Source of the DNA: a virus
DNA: 43,535 nt
Virus record (IMG/VR): IMGVR_UViG_3300031565_000096
Location: 1-43,535 of that record
Reading direction: 5' to 3' (one strand)
This document shows, one piece after another, positions 7,033 to 16,158 of this stretch. A program made the position numbers and the translations under genes. Under the pieces are notes generated by a model, which was given only the letters and a program-made list of their open reading frames with translations, did not search any database and was not told the DNA's origin. Position 1 is the first letter of the stretch, and every line of letters starts with the position of its first letter.

Positions 7033-7449
7033 TTAGATTCCTCCAGCTAAATACAATTCAACAAATAAATTATTTTGATTTCTTAACATAACGGTTCCTA
7101 CAATCTTGTATCCGATATTTAAACACATCTTCAAAAATACAGTATTTTCATTATGAACTTTTGTATATATGTGTTTGTACTTTTGTTTCAAATAATCAAT
7201 AATCTTAACCAATCCACGGTAAGCCAACGCGGATCCACGGAATTCAGGAAGTGCTCCACCGTATTGCAAATATGCAGTTTCTGAGTCGGTTTCTATAACC
7301 GTAGCATAACCTGCAGCTTCACCGTTTTTAACCATTAAAATGGCATAATCAATCCTGTCTTCACAAAGACGATTTTCATTAAAAACAAGAGAGTGGATCC
7401 CTCTTGAAATTAACTTCCAATCTATAGGATTGATTATTCTTAATTCCAT
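7033..7449 (-). CDS. GNAT-like protein in virion gene block
   Basis: The 138 residues follow the GNAT acetyltransferase layout: beta strands with AGYATVIETD (46-55), a motif A-like segment ALPEFRGSALAYRGL (66-80), and a C-terminal NENTVFLKMCLNIGYKIVG. The acetyl-CoA signature (R/QxxGxG/A) is degenerate, reading RGSALA. T7 gp13, located among internal virion genes, is also a GNAT-like protein with weak catalytic signature, so this may be its positional counterpart and assist virion assembly rather than acetylate. The start shares one base with the preceding stop (TAATG). Confidence 0.65.
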   Translation of the reverse strand: MELRIINPIDWKLISRGIHSLVFNENRLCEDRIDYAILMVKNGEAAGYATVIETDSETAYLQYGGALPEFRGSALAYRGLVKIIDYLKQKYKHIYTKVHNENTVFLKMCLNIGYKIVGTVMLRNQNNLFVELYLAGGI

Positions 7450-8186
7450 TATTTACCTTGAGATGCAGCGTCTTCTGCTGCCTTTCCAGATATTAGTTTA
7501 GATAGGGCTTCATTGGTAAGACCGTATTTACCGAGTTCGTATCCCATTTTATTTTGCTGTCCAGCTGCGTTCTGCTGAAGAGTATTCCCAATATTGAACT
7601 TATCAGGAGCTTGATAAGCAGCTTCTTGTCCTGCCAGTCCAGAAAGGTCTTGGCGACGATTTTGCTCGTCTTGCATACTAAGAGACAGACGATCTTGAGC
7701 GCCTTGTCCACGGATGTTCTGAGTGCCCAAAGCCCCTTGATTAGCGCCTTGCATAGCCATACGAGTCGCAGCTCCACCACGGAGACCACCAGTGCTTGCC
7801 AGTTGAGAACGAGCACTTGCTAAACCAGAAGCATTCTGCTGAGCAGATTGCCCCAACTGGTTCTGTTCTCCCAATTTTTGTTGTTGAAGAGCCATTCCAC
7901 CCCATGCAGATTGGGTGCCTGGAGCGCGAAGAGCGTCTGATCGTAATTGTTGTAAACCTCTTGGATCATAAGATCCGAGTTTAAGATCGGGTCTTAGTGA
8001 TCCATTCTGCATACTTGGATTTTCTTGAAATCCAGGGATTCTACTTTCGTCTACAAGACGATTTTTAGCCTCTTGAGTTTGCTGATAAGAATTAGGTGTT
8101 AAAGATGGATTATTGGCTGAAAATTGATCTACTACTTGTCCATTAGTAGTATTTTTTTTAGTAACAGTTTGTCCTGATTCGGCCAT
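7449..8186 (-). CDS. Gln/Ala-rich putative ejection protein
   Basis: The 245 residues are very rich in Gln, Ala, Ser and Gly, with stretches such as ALQQQKLGEQNQLGQSAQQ and a Gly/Ala-rich centre (GGLRGGAATRMAMQGANQG). It is predicted to be helical and soluble. Such composition is common in small internal proteins ejected with podovirus DNA. GGAGAG lies upstream of ATG 8186. It directly follows the adaptor gene and precedes the GNAT-like gene. Confidence 0.6.
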   Translation of the reverse strand: MAESGQTVTKKNTTNGQVVDQFSANNPSLTPNSYQQTQEAKNRLVDESRIPGFQENPSMQNGSLRPDLKLGSYDPRGLQQLRSDALRAPGTQSAWGGMALQQQKLGEQNQLGQSAQQNASGLASARSQLASTGGLRGGAATRMAMQGANQGALGTQNIRGQGAQDRLSLSMQDEQNRRQDLSGLAGQEAAYQAPDKFNIGNTLQQNAAGQQNKMGYELGKYGLTNEALSKLISGKAAEDAASQGK

Positions 8187-8187
8187 A

Positions 8188-9090
8188 TTATGTACTCTCC
8201 GTATAAATTGTGTTGTCTATCTCTATTTCATCATGCTGATCAGGTGTCATGTTAGCCAACGTGCCTTCCATGTCTTGTTGTAGTTCAGCTAGTTTTGCCT
8301 GTTCTGTTTGTAGTCTAGGATTGCCAACATCTTTTTTCAGACACTCAACAACCATATACTGTATAATATAACTAGAAAACTCAGGTATTTCAATAACGTC
8401 TGTATCTGAGAGTGGTTTGTTAACATTACGGATGTAGTAAAGCATAACATCTGGCTGAGTGATAGTAGAAGCCGTTCCTGTGTTAGTAGCTGTTGCCGCA
8501 GCAGATAGAAGCACAGACGTTCCAGTTATAACCTCAATTCTTGTTCCAGATGGGATATTAGCTGACGACACGAATTGTCCTCTTACTAACCCAGTGGCTG
8601 AAGAAACAGTAACAGTTGGGCTTCCGATGTTTGTATCCAAAGTTGGTGTATAGGTAGCTACCGTGATCGAAGGACGAGGAAAAACTCTCATTACAGGTTT
8701 TACCGAATGAGAGTTGTTAAATATCATGTATTTCAGAAGATCAGAATGAGAATACTGAGTGTAAAGAGCCATATCGCCATATCTATCTTTGTTAGTAAGA
8801 CGACGAATTTCATAAATGTCGGTTCCTCGTTCATACATGATTTTCGTGATTTTATTTGCATAAATATTACTAGGAAGTTGATAATCCATTACTCCTGATA
8901 CTAATGCCAACGGGGCGACTGTCTCGAAGTACCTGTCTGCAACTTGGAATGTATGTATCTTATTTTCGCAGAAATCAATTGCATCCTGACAATAACGTAG
9001 AAGCTCATTGGGTGAGATAAAGGTTTCTTCTTGAATATCAATGCGCTCTTGTGCTCTTTGTTTGATACTCGCATATGTAGGATAATCCAT
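8188..9090 (-). CDS. Putative head-tail adaptor protein (SU10-type)
   Basis: The N-terminus (YASIKQRAQERIDIQEETF, then LLRYCQDAIDFCENKI) follows the pattern of phage adaptor proteins that form a ring under the portal: a first helix, a threonine/phenylalanine turn and a helix with conserved Asp/Glu. Residues about 145-205 look like an inserted beta domain (PTVTVSSATGLVRGQFVSS, then IPSGTRIEVITGTSVLLS), a module common in phage structural proteins. The C-terminus returns to helix with Gln/Glu. It is encoded next to the nozzle-like 848-aa gene, as expected for a short-tail assembly. Confidence 0.65.
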   Translation of the reverse strand: MDYPTYASIKQRAQERIDIQEETFISPNELLRYCQDAIDFCENKIHTFQVADRYFETVAPLALVSGVMDYQLPSNIYANKITKIMYERGTDIYEIRRLTNKDRYGDMALYTQYSHSDLLKYMIFNNSHSVKPVMRVFPRPSITVATYTPTLDTNIGSPTVTVSSATGLVRGQFVSSANIPSGTRIEVITGTSVLLSAAATATNTGTASTITQPDVMLYYIRNVNKPLSDTDVIEIPEFSSYIIQYMVVECLKKDVGNPRLQTEQAKLAELQQDMEGTLANMTPDQHDEIEIDNTIYTEST

Positions 9091-9446
9091 TATAATCCCT
9101 CGTCTAAATTGCCAATGAGTGCTCTTACTATAATTGTACCAGTAACACCGGCAGTTGTAATGTCTACGGTTGTTTTATCGAATAAATTATGGTTCCAAGT
9201 TAGCGTCCCCAATACACCAGTATCGGGGTTTGCCTTTTTATAGGCAGTTTGAATAATATCCTTGGGTATAAATCCCAAATTGTGAGCAAATTTCTGATTT
9301 GTTACGTTACCAGTGATTCTTATCTCAAATAGCTTGAGATTCCTGAATATATACTGCTCTGCGGCATAGCTCTTCAGCTTCCGAAAGTTTTCTCTCACAA
9401 ACTGATCTGAAATCTCAACAATGTAAAGTCCATCAAGTGTCTGCAC
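9090..9446 (-). CDS. Phage structural protein, 118 aa
   Basis: The start is probably GTG 9446 with AGGAG upstream, overlapping the nozzle gene by 14 bases. The C-terminal half has the segment QKFAHNLGFIPKDIIQTAY followed by short beta strands (GTLTWNHNLFDKTTVDITT). An FxHNLGFxPK pattern is widespread in small phage tail or head-closure proteins of unknown exact role. It sits between the nozzle and adaptor genes, so it is likely part of the tail complex. Confidence 0.65.
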   Translation of the reverse strand: MQTLDGLYIVEISDQFVRENFRKLKSYAAEQYIFRNLKLFEIRITGNVTNQKFAHNLGFIPKDIIQTAYKKANPDTGVLGTLTWNHNLFDKTTVDITTAGVTGTIIVRALIGNLDEGL

Positions 9447-11979
9447 TTGATGCTCCTACTTCTCCAGTTGTGTTCTTAGCAAAACTATCCTGAGTACTAC
9501 CGAAGACAATATACCCAATAGTGTATGCCAAAATATTGACGATCTCACCCTTAGGATATCCACGAATTACCCACTTGCTTGTAGCAGCTGTGGCGCTGCT
9601 ATTGAGAAGATCTTCATAAACAATCTGATCAGCAGAAGCTCTCGAAGTAATCAAGTAATCCACAACATATCCATCGGACTCAAACGAAATATAATAATCA
9701 ACCAGATCTGTAGGCCAATCAAGAGTAGCAGCATCCACTAAATCAACTGTTTTAGCGGAAGAATCTACGTTGCCTAACCCCAATGAATCTGAGTTATAAA
9801 TAGCCACGTATGCGTTTGTTATCTCAATTTGCTTATAGGAGAATCTCAACGAAGTCTGAGGAAACGCTCTTACGTTCTCGATAATACCATCGAATGCCCA
9901 AACTATATCTGGATCTCCCCATTCAATATCAGGATCTCCCCAGCTTACATTGCCTCTGAACCTAATAGGTTTTAAATCCCTAATCTGCTTGTTATCATCA
10001 TTGTTAGATTTAACCTGAACAGAAATATTTGATTTGTTCTTACAGGTTAGAATAAAACTAGTGGCATATTTTCTCTGCAGCAATACTCCGAAGTCCATAG
10101 CGGATCCCTTGTATTGGTATGGTATGTATTTAGTGTTCCAAGATGTCGAATACACCAACGTATCAATCTTAGCGTCTGTGGCATGATCTGGGCTATGGAT
10201 TAGAAAATATCCACGCTTGTCGCCGTGATACATATTGTTTCCAGAAAACTCTATAGCTGTTGGATAAAAATTACCCTCACTTGACCACGTTGTAAAAGAA
10301 GAATTTTCGTTAATTCCACTTCTTAAATGCAAAACATAGCAAGTGTCATTTTCAGTGTCTTCTTTTTGAACAGTCCAAACGATTCTACGATTAAACGAAT
10401 CGTACTTCCCTTGGATTTTTAATTTCTTAGCATCTGTATCAACCAATGTGGAATAAGTAGTTGCCCACTCTTCGTTGATCTTTATTACCTGATATCCGTT
10501 GGTGTAATAGAACGCATCTTTACCAGCCCAGAAAACACCATCCAAAGTTTGAACGACACTCTGAGAAGATACACAAGAACAAGTGTCAGAGATCTTAAAT
10601 CTCTGAGGAGCGCCTCTTCCAAGCTCGTCATATGTCCCTTCGATACGATAGGCACTGTTTAAGCAAAGTGCTATTCCAAGAGCGTTTTTAGAAGAGAACC
10701 CAACTATTTCTTCATCGATCTCAATAGCATTGTCAGCAGGGAGTGAATCAATATCCGCTGCCTTCGCCTGAAGAATAGTACTTTTTAATACCTCTGTGCC
10801 ATCCTTAACATGAACATAGTAAGCAACGTCAGTGTTAGTAACATGGACAATTTTAGCAGGTAGCGGAGCATCGTTATCAAGAACCCCTCCTTCGGTATAT
10901 AAAAGAGAATTACCAACAAGTGTTGTATCAGTTACGGCATCATTAAACGCTAAGAATGTACCGAGAGCAGGATCGATAGCGATTGTACCTACCAAATAGA
11001 AAACCGTTCCATTACTAGTGGTTCTATATACACTTACTTTTATATTTTGAATGTCGTAATTTAAATTTGAACCGTTAGATAGAACTGGGGTTGCTCCAGC
11101 AGCTATGGTCATTCTATTTCCAGCTGCGGCAGGTGCCACACCATTTCCTGCTAGGGTCAATTGTCTTGTTGGCCCTAAATCTACGAATGTAACTGTGTCG
11201 TTAGTATAAGTATATTCGTATATGAATCTATATAAATAAGAAACAGCTGTACCTCCTGCCACTAACACACAAGTTGGATCACTTGCTAGTTGAGGTAAAC
11301 CTGCTGTTCTTATCATTAATGTAACTGGTGTGAATGTATGCGTACCTGGATTGTTTGTTAATCCAATAGTTAGACCACCCTGTGTGAGTGATAATTTAAA
11401 TTCAGTAGATGAAGCATTTAACACATAGTAATTGTTACCACTTGTTAAACCTGTAAATGGAGTGGACGATGTATAGGTGACAAGTTGCCCATTAACCAAA
11501 CTGTGATCCGCTAAAGTAACTGTAGTACCTGCAGCTGTAGCAGCTCCAGATACGATTTTACCATTATATAGTTTAGAGGGAACACTGCTCAAATCATCAT
11601 TGGTAATAAGCAAGTGCCTATTCCACTCTGACATAGAACATACATTAGAAGTGGTAGTCGTAGATGGGTACAATTGATTACTAGTTGGGCCTATTAGTTT
11701 TACCCAACCCACTGTAGCTACATATTGGTAAACAGAACGATTTATAAAATTTAAAATCTTTCCATCAAATACTTTAATAGCACCGACTCTATCGGCAATT
11801 GCCCTCTCGCCCGTTACAGAAGTGTCGTAAACTTCACTTCCTGATCGAGTTAATAGCTTAACCTTACCAGAGTGATATTCTAGATTAAAGTTATCTAAAA
11901 CTTCAGCCTTTCTAACTGGAGCGCCGACATAATTATCGGTTATTCCTCCAGAGAAATCATCTACGGTAAGTTCAGCCAT
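9433..11979 (-). CDS. Putative tail nozzle / hub protein
   Basis: At 848 residues this is among the largest proteins. It opens with DDFSGGITDNYVGAPVRKAE, LDNFNLEY and KLLTRSGSEVYD, a pattern shared by podovirus tail nozzle or DNA-stabilising proteins (T7 gp12-like and P22 gp10-like groups). It then continues as a beta-rich, propeller-like protein. Residues about 145-220 hold an inserted domain with the common YYVLNASSTEFKLS motif. A WGDPDIEWGDPDIVW tandem lies near residue 685. It would form the distal tube that closes the portal and adaptor. Homology is judged by eye. Confidence 0.65.
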   Translation of the reverse strand: MAELTVDDFSGGITDNYVGAPVRKAEVLDNFNLEYHSGKVKLLTRSGSEVYDTSVTGERAIADRVGAIKVFDGKILNFINRSVYQYVATVGWVKLIGPTSNQLYPSTTTTSNVCSMSEWNRHLLITNDDLSSVPSKLYNGKIVSGAATAAGTTVTLADHSLVNGQLVTYTSSTPFTGLTSGNNYYVLNASSTEFKLSLTQGGLTIGLTNNPGTHTFTPVTLMIRTAGLPQLASDPTCVLVAGGTAVSYLYRFIYEYTYTNDTVTFVDLGPTRQLTLAGNGVAPAAAGNRMTIAAGATPVLSNGSNLNYDIQNIKVSVYRTTSNGTVFYLVGTIAIDPALGTFLAFNDAVTDTTLVGNSLLYTEGGVLDNDAPLPAKIVHVTNTDVAYYVHVKDGTEVLKSTILQAKAADIDSLPADNAIEIDEEIVGFSSKNALGIALCLNSAYRIEGTYDELGRGAPQRFKISDTCSCVSSQSVVQTLDGVFWAGKDAFYYTNGYQVIKINEEWATTYSTLVDTDAKKLKIQGKYDSFNRRIVWTVQKEDTENDTCYVLHLRSGINENSSFTTWSSEGNFYPTAIEFSGNNMYHGDKRGYFLIHSPDHATDAKIDTLVYSTSWNTKYIPYQYKGSAMDFGVLLQRKYATSFILTCKNKSNISVQVKSNNDDNKQIRDLKPIRFRGNVSWGDPDIEWGDPDIVWAFDGIIENVRAFPQTSLRFSYKQIEITNAYVAIYNSDSLGLGNVDSSAKTVDLVDAATLDWPTDLVDYYISFESDGYVVDYLITSRASADQIVYEDLLNSSATAATSKWVIRGYPKGEIVNILAYTIGYIVFGSTQDSFAKNTTGEVGASSADT

Positions 11980-12383
11980 TATTTATAAACCGCCGTTAAA
12001 GTTAGAGTATTGTCATTGATATAAATATCATAAGAAGTAGCAGAAACTCTCTCGATTGTTAGGTTCAAACGAGCGCCAGTGGATGTATATACATAAACTG
12101 TATAATTATTCACTTCTGTAACCGCAGCAGGGACATTGACTGTTTGTTTATACAATCCTGTGTGTCCAGAAACGGCTGCCCATGACCCTGCCGCTATAGT
12201 AGATTTGAAGTTAGCCAATACAGCCGTTGTACTAAAAGCCGATGGAGAGATTAATGGAGAATTAGCTCCATCGTGGGTATGAGAATTTACTCTTGTAATA
12301 TTGTCTTCTAGGGCAGGAAAGAAAGTAGCTCCCTTTTCACCTGTTACTGGAAGTTTGTAGCCGTAAGAAAGTGTAGTTGCCAT
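11979..12383 (-). CDS. Fibre-associated beta protein, 134 aa
   Basis: AAGGAGAT precedes ATG 12383. The N-terminus (YGYKLPVTGEKGATFFPAL, then NITRVNSHTHDGANSPLIS) is a motif seen in many phage tail-fibre or baseplate-associated proteins; the HTHDG part often marks a turn near a trimer. The remainder is beta-rich and ends LTLTAVYK. It is probably a tail appendage component. It lies between the nozzle gene and a fibre-tip gene. Confidence 0.65.
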   Translation of the reverse strand: MATTLSYGYKLPVTGEKGATFFPALEDNITRVNSHTHDGANSPLISPSAFSTTAVLANFKSTIAAGSWAAVSGHTGLYKQTVNVPAAVTEVNNYTVYVYTSTGARLNLTIERVSATSYDIYINDNTLTLTAVYK

Positions 12384-12392
12384 AATATCTCC

Positions 12393-13187
12393 TTATAGCT
12401 CGTAGGCTACCAATCTAGCATTAGCTATACCTGCAGTGTGGCCAGCTCTTGCGGAAGTTACTCTAAATTCAACAGTGTATACATATGTCCCTGCTCCCAC
12501 CACATCTAAAGTATGAAGTGAAGAGCCAGGCACCCACACTCTACCAACACCAACTGGGTCTGTATAAGGTGCATTCAATCCAGTTAAATATTTTTCTACC
12601 CCATCTCTTAATATTCTAAATTCAGCAGATGCCGCTGAAGCTGAAGTACAATCTGACTTTAAAAAACATGGTGTAGTAGTTGATCCATCACCTATTAATC
12701 CAACCCAGATAGGTCTACCAGTTGTTGTAATTGTTGCGGTTAGGTTTGTTATTCCAGTGCTGACAAATGTTGCGGAAGTAGTATTAACATCTCCAACAGA
12801 GGAGCTAACTTGTTGCCCAACAGATGGTAATGCGGTTCTAGCAATAGTTCCAAAACCTAAAGTAGTTCCAGATCTTCGTAGAACATGGCCATCTGTCCCT
12901 GCAGCTATATCAGCAGGATCTCCGCTAGAGTTTGCTGATCTACCAATAACAGTTAATGCTGCGCTATCTCTAATTTTAGCATCAGTTACCGCATTATCAG
13001 CAATCGTGATGGCTGATATCTCACCGATCTCTACCCATGCTGATCCGCTATAATAGTAAACACCTGGGGGGTTTCCACCATCGAGTGTTGTTAGGTAAAC
13101 AATACGAGCTTTGACAAGCCCTGCCCCAGTGGGTAAAGTGGCAACCTGCTCTAGTTGTGCTCTCTCAAGCTCGCCAAAAACATTCAT
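12393..13187 (-). CDS. Tail-fibre / receptor-binding protein with AYEL tip domain
   Basis: AAAAGGAG precedes ATG 13187. The 264 residues have an N-terminal part (1-60) with PPGVYYYSGSAWVEIG, a linker typical of fibres (ITIADNAVTDAKI, GTDGHVLRRSGTTLGF), and a C-terminal beta domain (about 122-264). That domain is visibly related to the last about 140 residues of the 868-aa fibre at 17194-19800: both share TNLxxTITTTGRP, a central RILRDxxV segment, a GTYxYxVE strand and an AYEL end. The shared domain is a candidate receptor-binding or trimerising tip. Confidence 0.7.
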   Translation of the reverse strand: MNVFGELERAQLEQVATLPTGAGLVKARIVYLTTLDGGNPPGVYYYSGSAWVEIGEISAITIADNAVTDAKIRDSAALTVIGRSANSSGDPADIAAGTDGHVLRRSGTTLGFGTIARTALPSVGQQVSSSVGDVNTTSATFVSTGITNLTATITTTGRPIWVGLIGDGSTTTPCFLKSDCTSASAASAEFRILRDGVEKYLTGLNAPYTDPVGVGRVWVPGSSLHTLDVVGAGTYVYTVEFRVTSARAGHTAGIANARLVAYEL

Positions 13188-13189
13188 GT

Positions 13190-13414
13190 TTACTCCTTTT
13201 TAGCCAAGACTTTAATATCGAAATTAATCTTGCCGTCATCATTAATTATAGCAGAACATTTTAATTCACACTTGTGACTTTCTAGTGCCGCTATAATAAT
13301 ATTTGCGCATTCTCTCGTTCTATCGTTCTCAGACATTACATCTGCGATAGGCATTGCTTCTTCAACTTGAGGAATTGCTTCTTCTACTTGTGTTTCTACG
13401 TTAATTTCGCTCAT
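13190..13414 (-). CDS. Hypothetical protein, 74 aa
   Basis: The ATG at 13414 overlaps the preceding stop (ATGA). The N-terminus has a short acidic repeat (VEEAIPQVEEAMPIADV), followed by a predicted helix and beta strands around two cysteines (CELKCS). No family is recognised. It lies in a run of four tiny genes within the fibre region. Confidence 0.6.
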   Translation of the reverse strand: MSEINVETQVEEAIPQVEEAMPIADVMSENDRTRECANIIIAALESHKCELKCSAIINDDGKINFDIKVLAKKE

Positions 13415-13569
13415 ATTTTCTTCACTTTCCGCACCGTGGTGCTCTGTTTAGGCTGTTTTGGAGCCTTTTCTGGTAGCTTACTATAATCTGTCTTAGATGC
13501 CCATTCTTTAGCCATTTCTGGCTTATTTTGGAACATCCACTCGGATTGCTTTTTAGACTTAAAAGGCAT
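13411..13569 (-). CDS. MPxKSK-motif microprotein, 52 aa
   Basis: The frame translates to MPFKSKKQSEWMFQNKPEMA followed by KEWASKTDYSKLPEK and a basic tail. The opening matches the widespread MPxKSKxQxxxM group of very small phage proteins (DUF3008-like), usually found among head or tail genes with unknown function. A GGGG ribosome site precedes the ATG and the end overlaps the next start as ATGA, both supporting a real gene. A second, shorter MPxKSK protein is encoded at 17069-17182. Confidence 0.7.
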   Translation of the reverse strand: MPFKSKKQSEWMFQNKPEMAKEWASKTDYSKLPEKAPKQPKQSTTVRKVKKI

Positions 13570-13589
13570 AAATTCCCCTTATCCTACGA

Positions 13590-13742
13590 TTACTTAATCT
13601 CTTTTTCCTTAAGAAGTTTTTCTTTTCTCAGCGATAATTCTTCTTTTAAGATTTTCACATTAAGTGCGCTTTGTTGTAATCTCTCTAATTCTTGAGATAA
13701 AAATTCAGCTAATTCTAAATCAGTTAATTCCGATGGTTTCAT
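13590..13742 (-). CDS. Small helical protein, 50 aa
   Basis: The frame encodes MKPSELTDLELAEFLSQELE and then a Leu/Lys/Glu-rich helix (ILKEELSLRKEKLLKEKEIK) that could be a coiled coil. The start follows the upstream stop directly (TAAATG) and AGGTGA lies before it. It is one of several micro-genes between fibre genes; a small assembly chaperone is possible but unproven. Confidence 0.55.
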   Translation of the reverse strand: MKPSELTDLELAEFLSQELERLQQSALNVKILKEELSLRKEKLLKEKEIK

Positions 13743-14096
13743 TTATTCACCTAGCCCAAGATCATCTATTTGTTGTTGTGCCTGTGTTTTAGCTTGAGCA
13801 ATAGCAGATAGTTGGACAAACCTATTGAATTTTTGTTTAACATCAAGTCTAACTTTCTGCATAATGAATTGCAAAGGACCTACTGCGTCTTCTACTTGTT
13901 CAGGGTCCCAGCCCATACTCATTGCATAGCCTTTTATTTTAATCATGTCTGAATCGAATAAAATCTTTGGCACGTATAAAGGAACATTTATTACTGACTC
14001 CGTAACCTTAGCAGGTTCAAAAACCACGGACGCTACAGCATTCTCTATATAAGTATCAAGTTCTTCGGGTGTTAATGTTCCGTCTTCATTAGGCAT
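13743..14096 (-). CDS. Hypothetical protein, 117 aa
   Basis: AAGGAGAA precedes ATG 14096. The product is acidic at the start (DGTLTPEELDTYIENA), then beta-like (VINVPLYVPKILFDSDMI), then helical with a Gln/Ala-rich tail (AQAKTQAQQQIDDLG). It directly follows the 683-aa fibre gene, where fibre assembly chaperones are often encoded, but no specific family is recognised. Confidence 0.6.
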   Translation of the reverse strand: MPNEDGTLTPEELDTYIENAVASVVFEPAKVTESVINVPLYVPKILFDSDMIKIKGYAMSMGWDPEQVEDAVGPLQFIMQKVRLDVKQKFNRFVQLSAIAQAKTQAQQQIDDLGLGE

Positions 14097-14106
14097 CTTA
14101 TTCTCC

Positions 14107-16158
14107 TTATGCTATAATGGCGATCTTTTTAGACACGCCACCTATTTTTATTATTACGTATTCACTTAATGTTTCCGCTGTAACAGCACTAGCACTTTGA
14201 TTAACTAAATCTATTGTTCCACTTCCAACCAATGCGCTACTTATTTTTAAATCGGTGCCATCATAATAAATTGAAGCATCATCCCCTGCCCCTAATATTA
14301 ATGCTTTATTGTCTGCTCTAATAATCAAGTTAGAGTTTGTATACAGAGAAGCAACACCTGCTCTATGAAGATAACTATCGGGACCAGTACCCCCCCCAAC
14401 CCCCCAGTATATAACTCCTGAATCCCCCACAGACCATTTAGGTTGTGTATCCACATTATAAAAAATTCCTAAAACTCTATAACCACCAGCAGAACTAGAT
14501 AATCTTAAAACATCACTTGTACTTAATTGTTTTATGTGGGTTTGACCTGTTATATTAACTTTACCAGAACCAACTTCTCTAGGATTAATAACCATATCTG
14601 TTCCATTGTAAGTTATAGAAGCATCATCTGCTGCACCGAAGTAGAGTTTTGCATTATCGTTTGGCAATTTCATTGAGGTTCCTGTTAAACGCATAACCTC
14701 GATATTATTAGTTCCGAATATAATTGGTTTATTTAACGCTAATGTTCCAATCATTAAACCATTACCGACATTCGCCAAAACTTCAGAAAATCCACCTAAT
14801 GCGGTTCCATAATGAGTTGATACCCTCCCCGAACCATGAGCGATTAAACTAGCTCTTGAAGCGTCACTATCAACCCTAGTAGAAGCAAAAGCACCAGTTC
14901 CCGTATTCTCGTTTTCAACTTCCAGATATGTTCCAGCATCTTGGTCACGTGTAATATTTAATCCAGAAAGATTATTTGAACCTGTACTAAAAATATTAAG
15001 ATTACCACTACCAACTTCGGTTGGGTTTATAATTAAGTCTGTTCCATCGTAAGTTATTGAAGCATCATCTGCTGCACCGAAGTAGAGTTTAGAGCTGTCT
15101 GCTAAAATTCTTAAATCAGTACCATCAAAAGTAAGAAGCGAAGAGTAATCAAAATCATTTCCACCTGCATTAGTATATGGTATCTGCCCGACCGTTCCAA
15201 AACTTGTTGCTACTAATCCCTCAATCTTATCATATACAGCATTTTTAGTGGGGACCTGAAGAGACCCATTCCACCCTGCCCCATAGACTTCATCAACCAC
15301 AGATAGATTGAATGTCCCTAGATCGACATTGGCTGTCGCGCCTGTATATGGTACGAAGTTAGTGGCATCAACCACAGGAGCAGGAAGATTAATTCTAGTA
15401 TCGTCCGTTCCACCAACATAAATAGAAACTGTCCCTGAGGAACCACCGACAGACCCAACTGAATAAATTTTTGTTTTTATTCTTGATGAAGTTCCCGCAA
15501 GATTTTTTAATGTAGTTGATTGTGCCACTATATATTCAGAATTTGAACCAGTTAAATCTATACTTGGGCCACATGATGCAAGCATTTGAATATCTGCCCC
15601 TGATGCATTACATTCCCATATCTCAACTAATATTTGATATGTTCTTGAACCACCTGTAGTTGATGCATGAATATGAACAGCGTATTCACCTGCAGGAATA
15701 AAAGCTCTATTTGGATTACTTGGTTCAGTCACAAATGTTTGAAGCAATACAGTTCCACTCGCAACTGTTGGAGTTGATAAAGTAGTGGGCGTTACATATG
15801 GATCAACTAATTGTTTTAAAGCACTGCCAACATCGGAAGCAGTAGGCGTAGAATAATAAACCAAAACACCCTGCGCAGGGATTGGCTGAAAACTCGTAAC
15901 ACCACTAACGCTTGATAAAAATAACTGCGATGATAATGGATTAGCTGCTAATCTAATCGGAGAACCGCCAGTGTCAGCAATAATCAAATCGGAAAGAGTT
16001 GTCATAGGGTTTGACATACCTGTGCTTGGTCCTATCTTCTCTTCTGTGCCAGCGTCGTCAACGGTATATAACCCATCTGATTTTACATAGACTCTTTTTT
16101 CATCGGTAGAGGGTGTTGATGGCTGTGCTGCCTGTTCTTTTAGTTTAATTGTGCTCAT
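14107..16158 (-). CDS. Tail-fibre protein with internal repeats
   Basis: This 683-residue beta-rich protein has an N-terminal anchor, a jelly-roll-like region (about 85-250), then NFVPYTGATANVDLGTFNLS and the module VYGAGWNGSLQVPTKNAVYD (291-310). Three repeats follow at about 357-388, 504-536 and 618-650, each with the core DDASIxYxGTDxxI and VGSG. Repeats of this kind build elongated fibre shafts. The C-terminus (VIIKIGGVSKKIAII) is a short beta strand. The VYGAGW module also occurs in the 868-aa fibre. It probably forms part of the host-binding apparatus. Confidence 0.75.
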   Translation of the reverse strand: MSTIKLKEQAAQPSTPSTDEKRVYVKSDGLYTVDDAGTEEKIGPSTGMSNPMTTLSDLIIADTGGSPIRLAANPLSSQLFLSSVSGVTSFQPIPAQGVLVYYSTPTASDVGSALKQLVDPYVTPTTLSTPTVASGTVLLQTFVTEPSNPNRAFIPAGEYAVHIHASTTGGSRTYQILVEIWECNASGADIQMLASCGPSIDLTGSNSEYIVAQSTTLKNLAGTSSRIKTKIYSVGSVGGSSGTVSIYVGGTDDTRINLPAPVVDATNFVPYTGATANVDLGTFNLSVVDEVYGAGWNGSLQVPTKNAVYDKIEGLVATSFGTVGQIPYTNAGGNDFDYSSLLTFDGTDLRILADSSKLYFGAADDASITYDGTDLIINPTEVGSGNLNIFSTGSNNLSGLNITRDQDAGTYLEVENENTGTGAFASTRVDSDASRASLIAHGSGRVSTHYGTALGGFSEVLANVGNGLMIGTLALNKPIIFGTNNIEVMRLTGTSMKLPNDNAKLYFGAADDASITYNGTDMVINPREVGSGKVNITGQTHIKQLSTSDVLRLSSSAGGYRVLGIFYNVDTQPKWSVGDSGVIYWGVGGGTGPDSYLHRAGVASLYTNSNLIIRADNKALILGAGDDASIYYDGTDLKISSALVGSGTIDLVNQSASAVTAETLSEYVIIKIGGVSKKIAIIA
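14618..14649. repeat. Near-exact direct repeat inside the fibre gene (with 15059-15090)
   Basis: Thirty-two bases here are identical to 15059-15090, 441 bases away. They encode the repeated KLYFGAADDAS segment of the 683-aa fibre. Such DNA-level identity suggests recent duplication or gene conversion and could allow repeat-number change by recombination. Confidence 0.85.
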
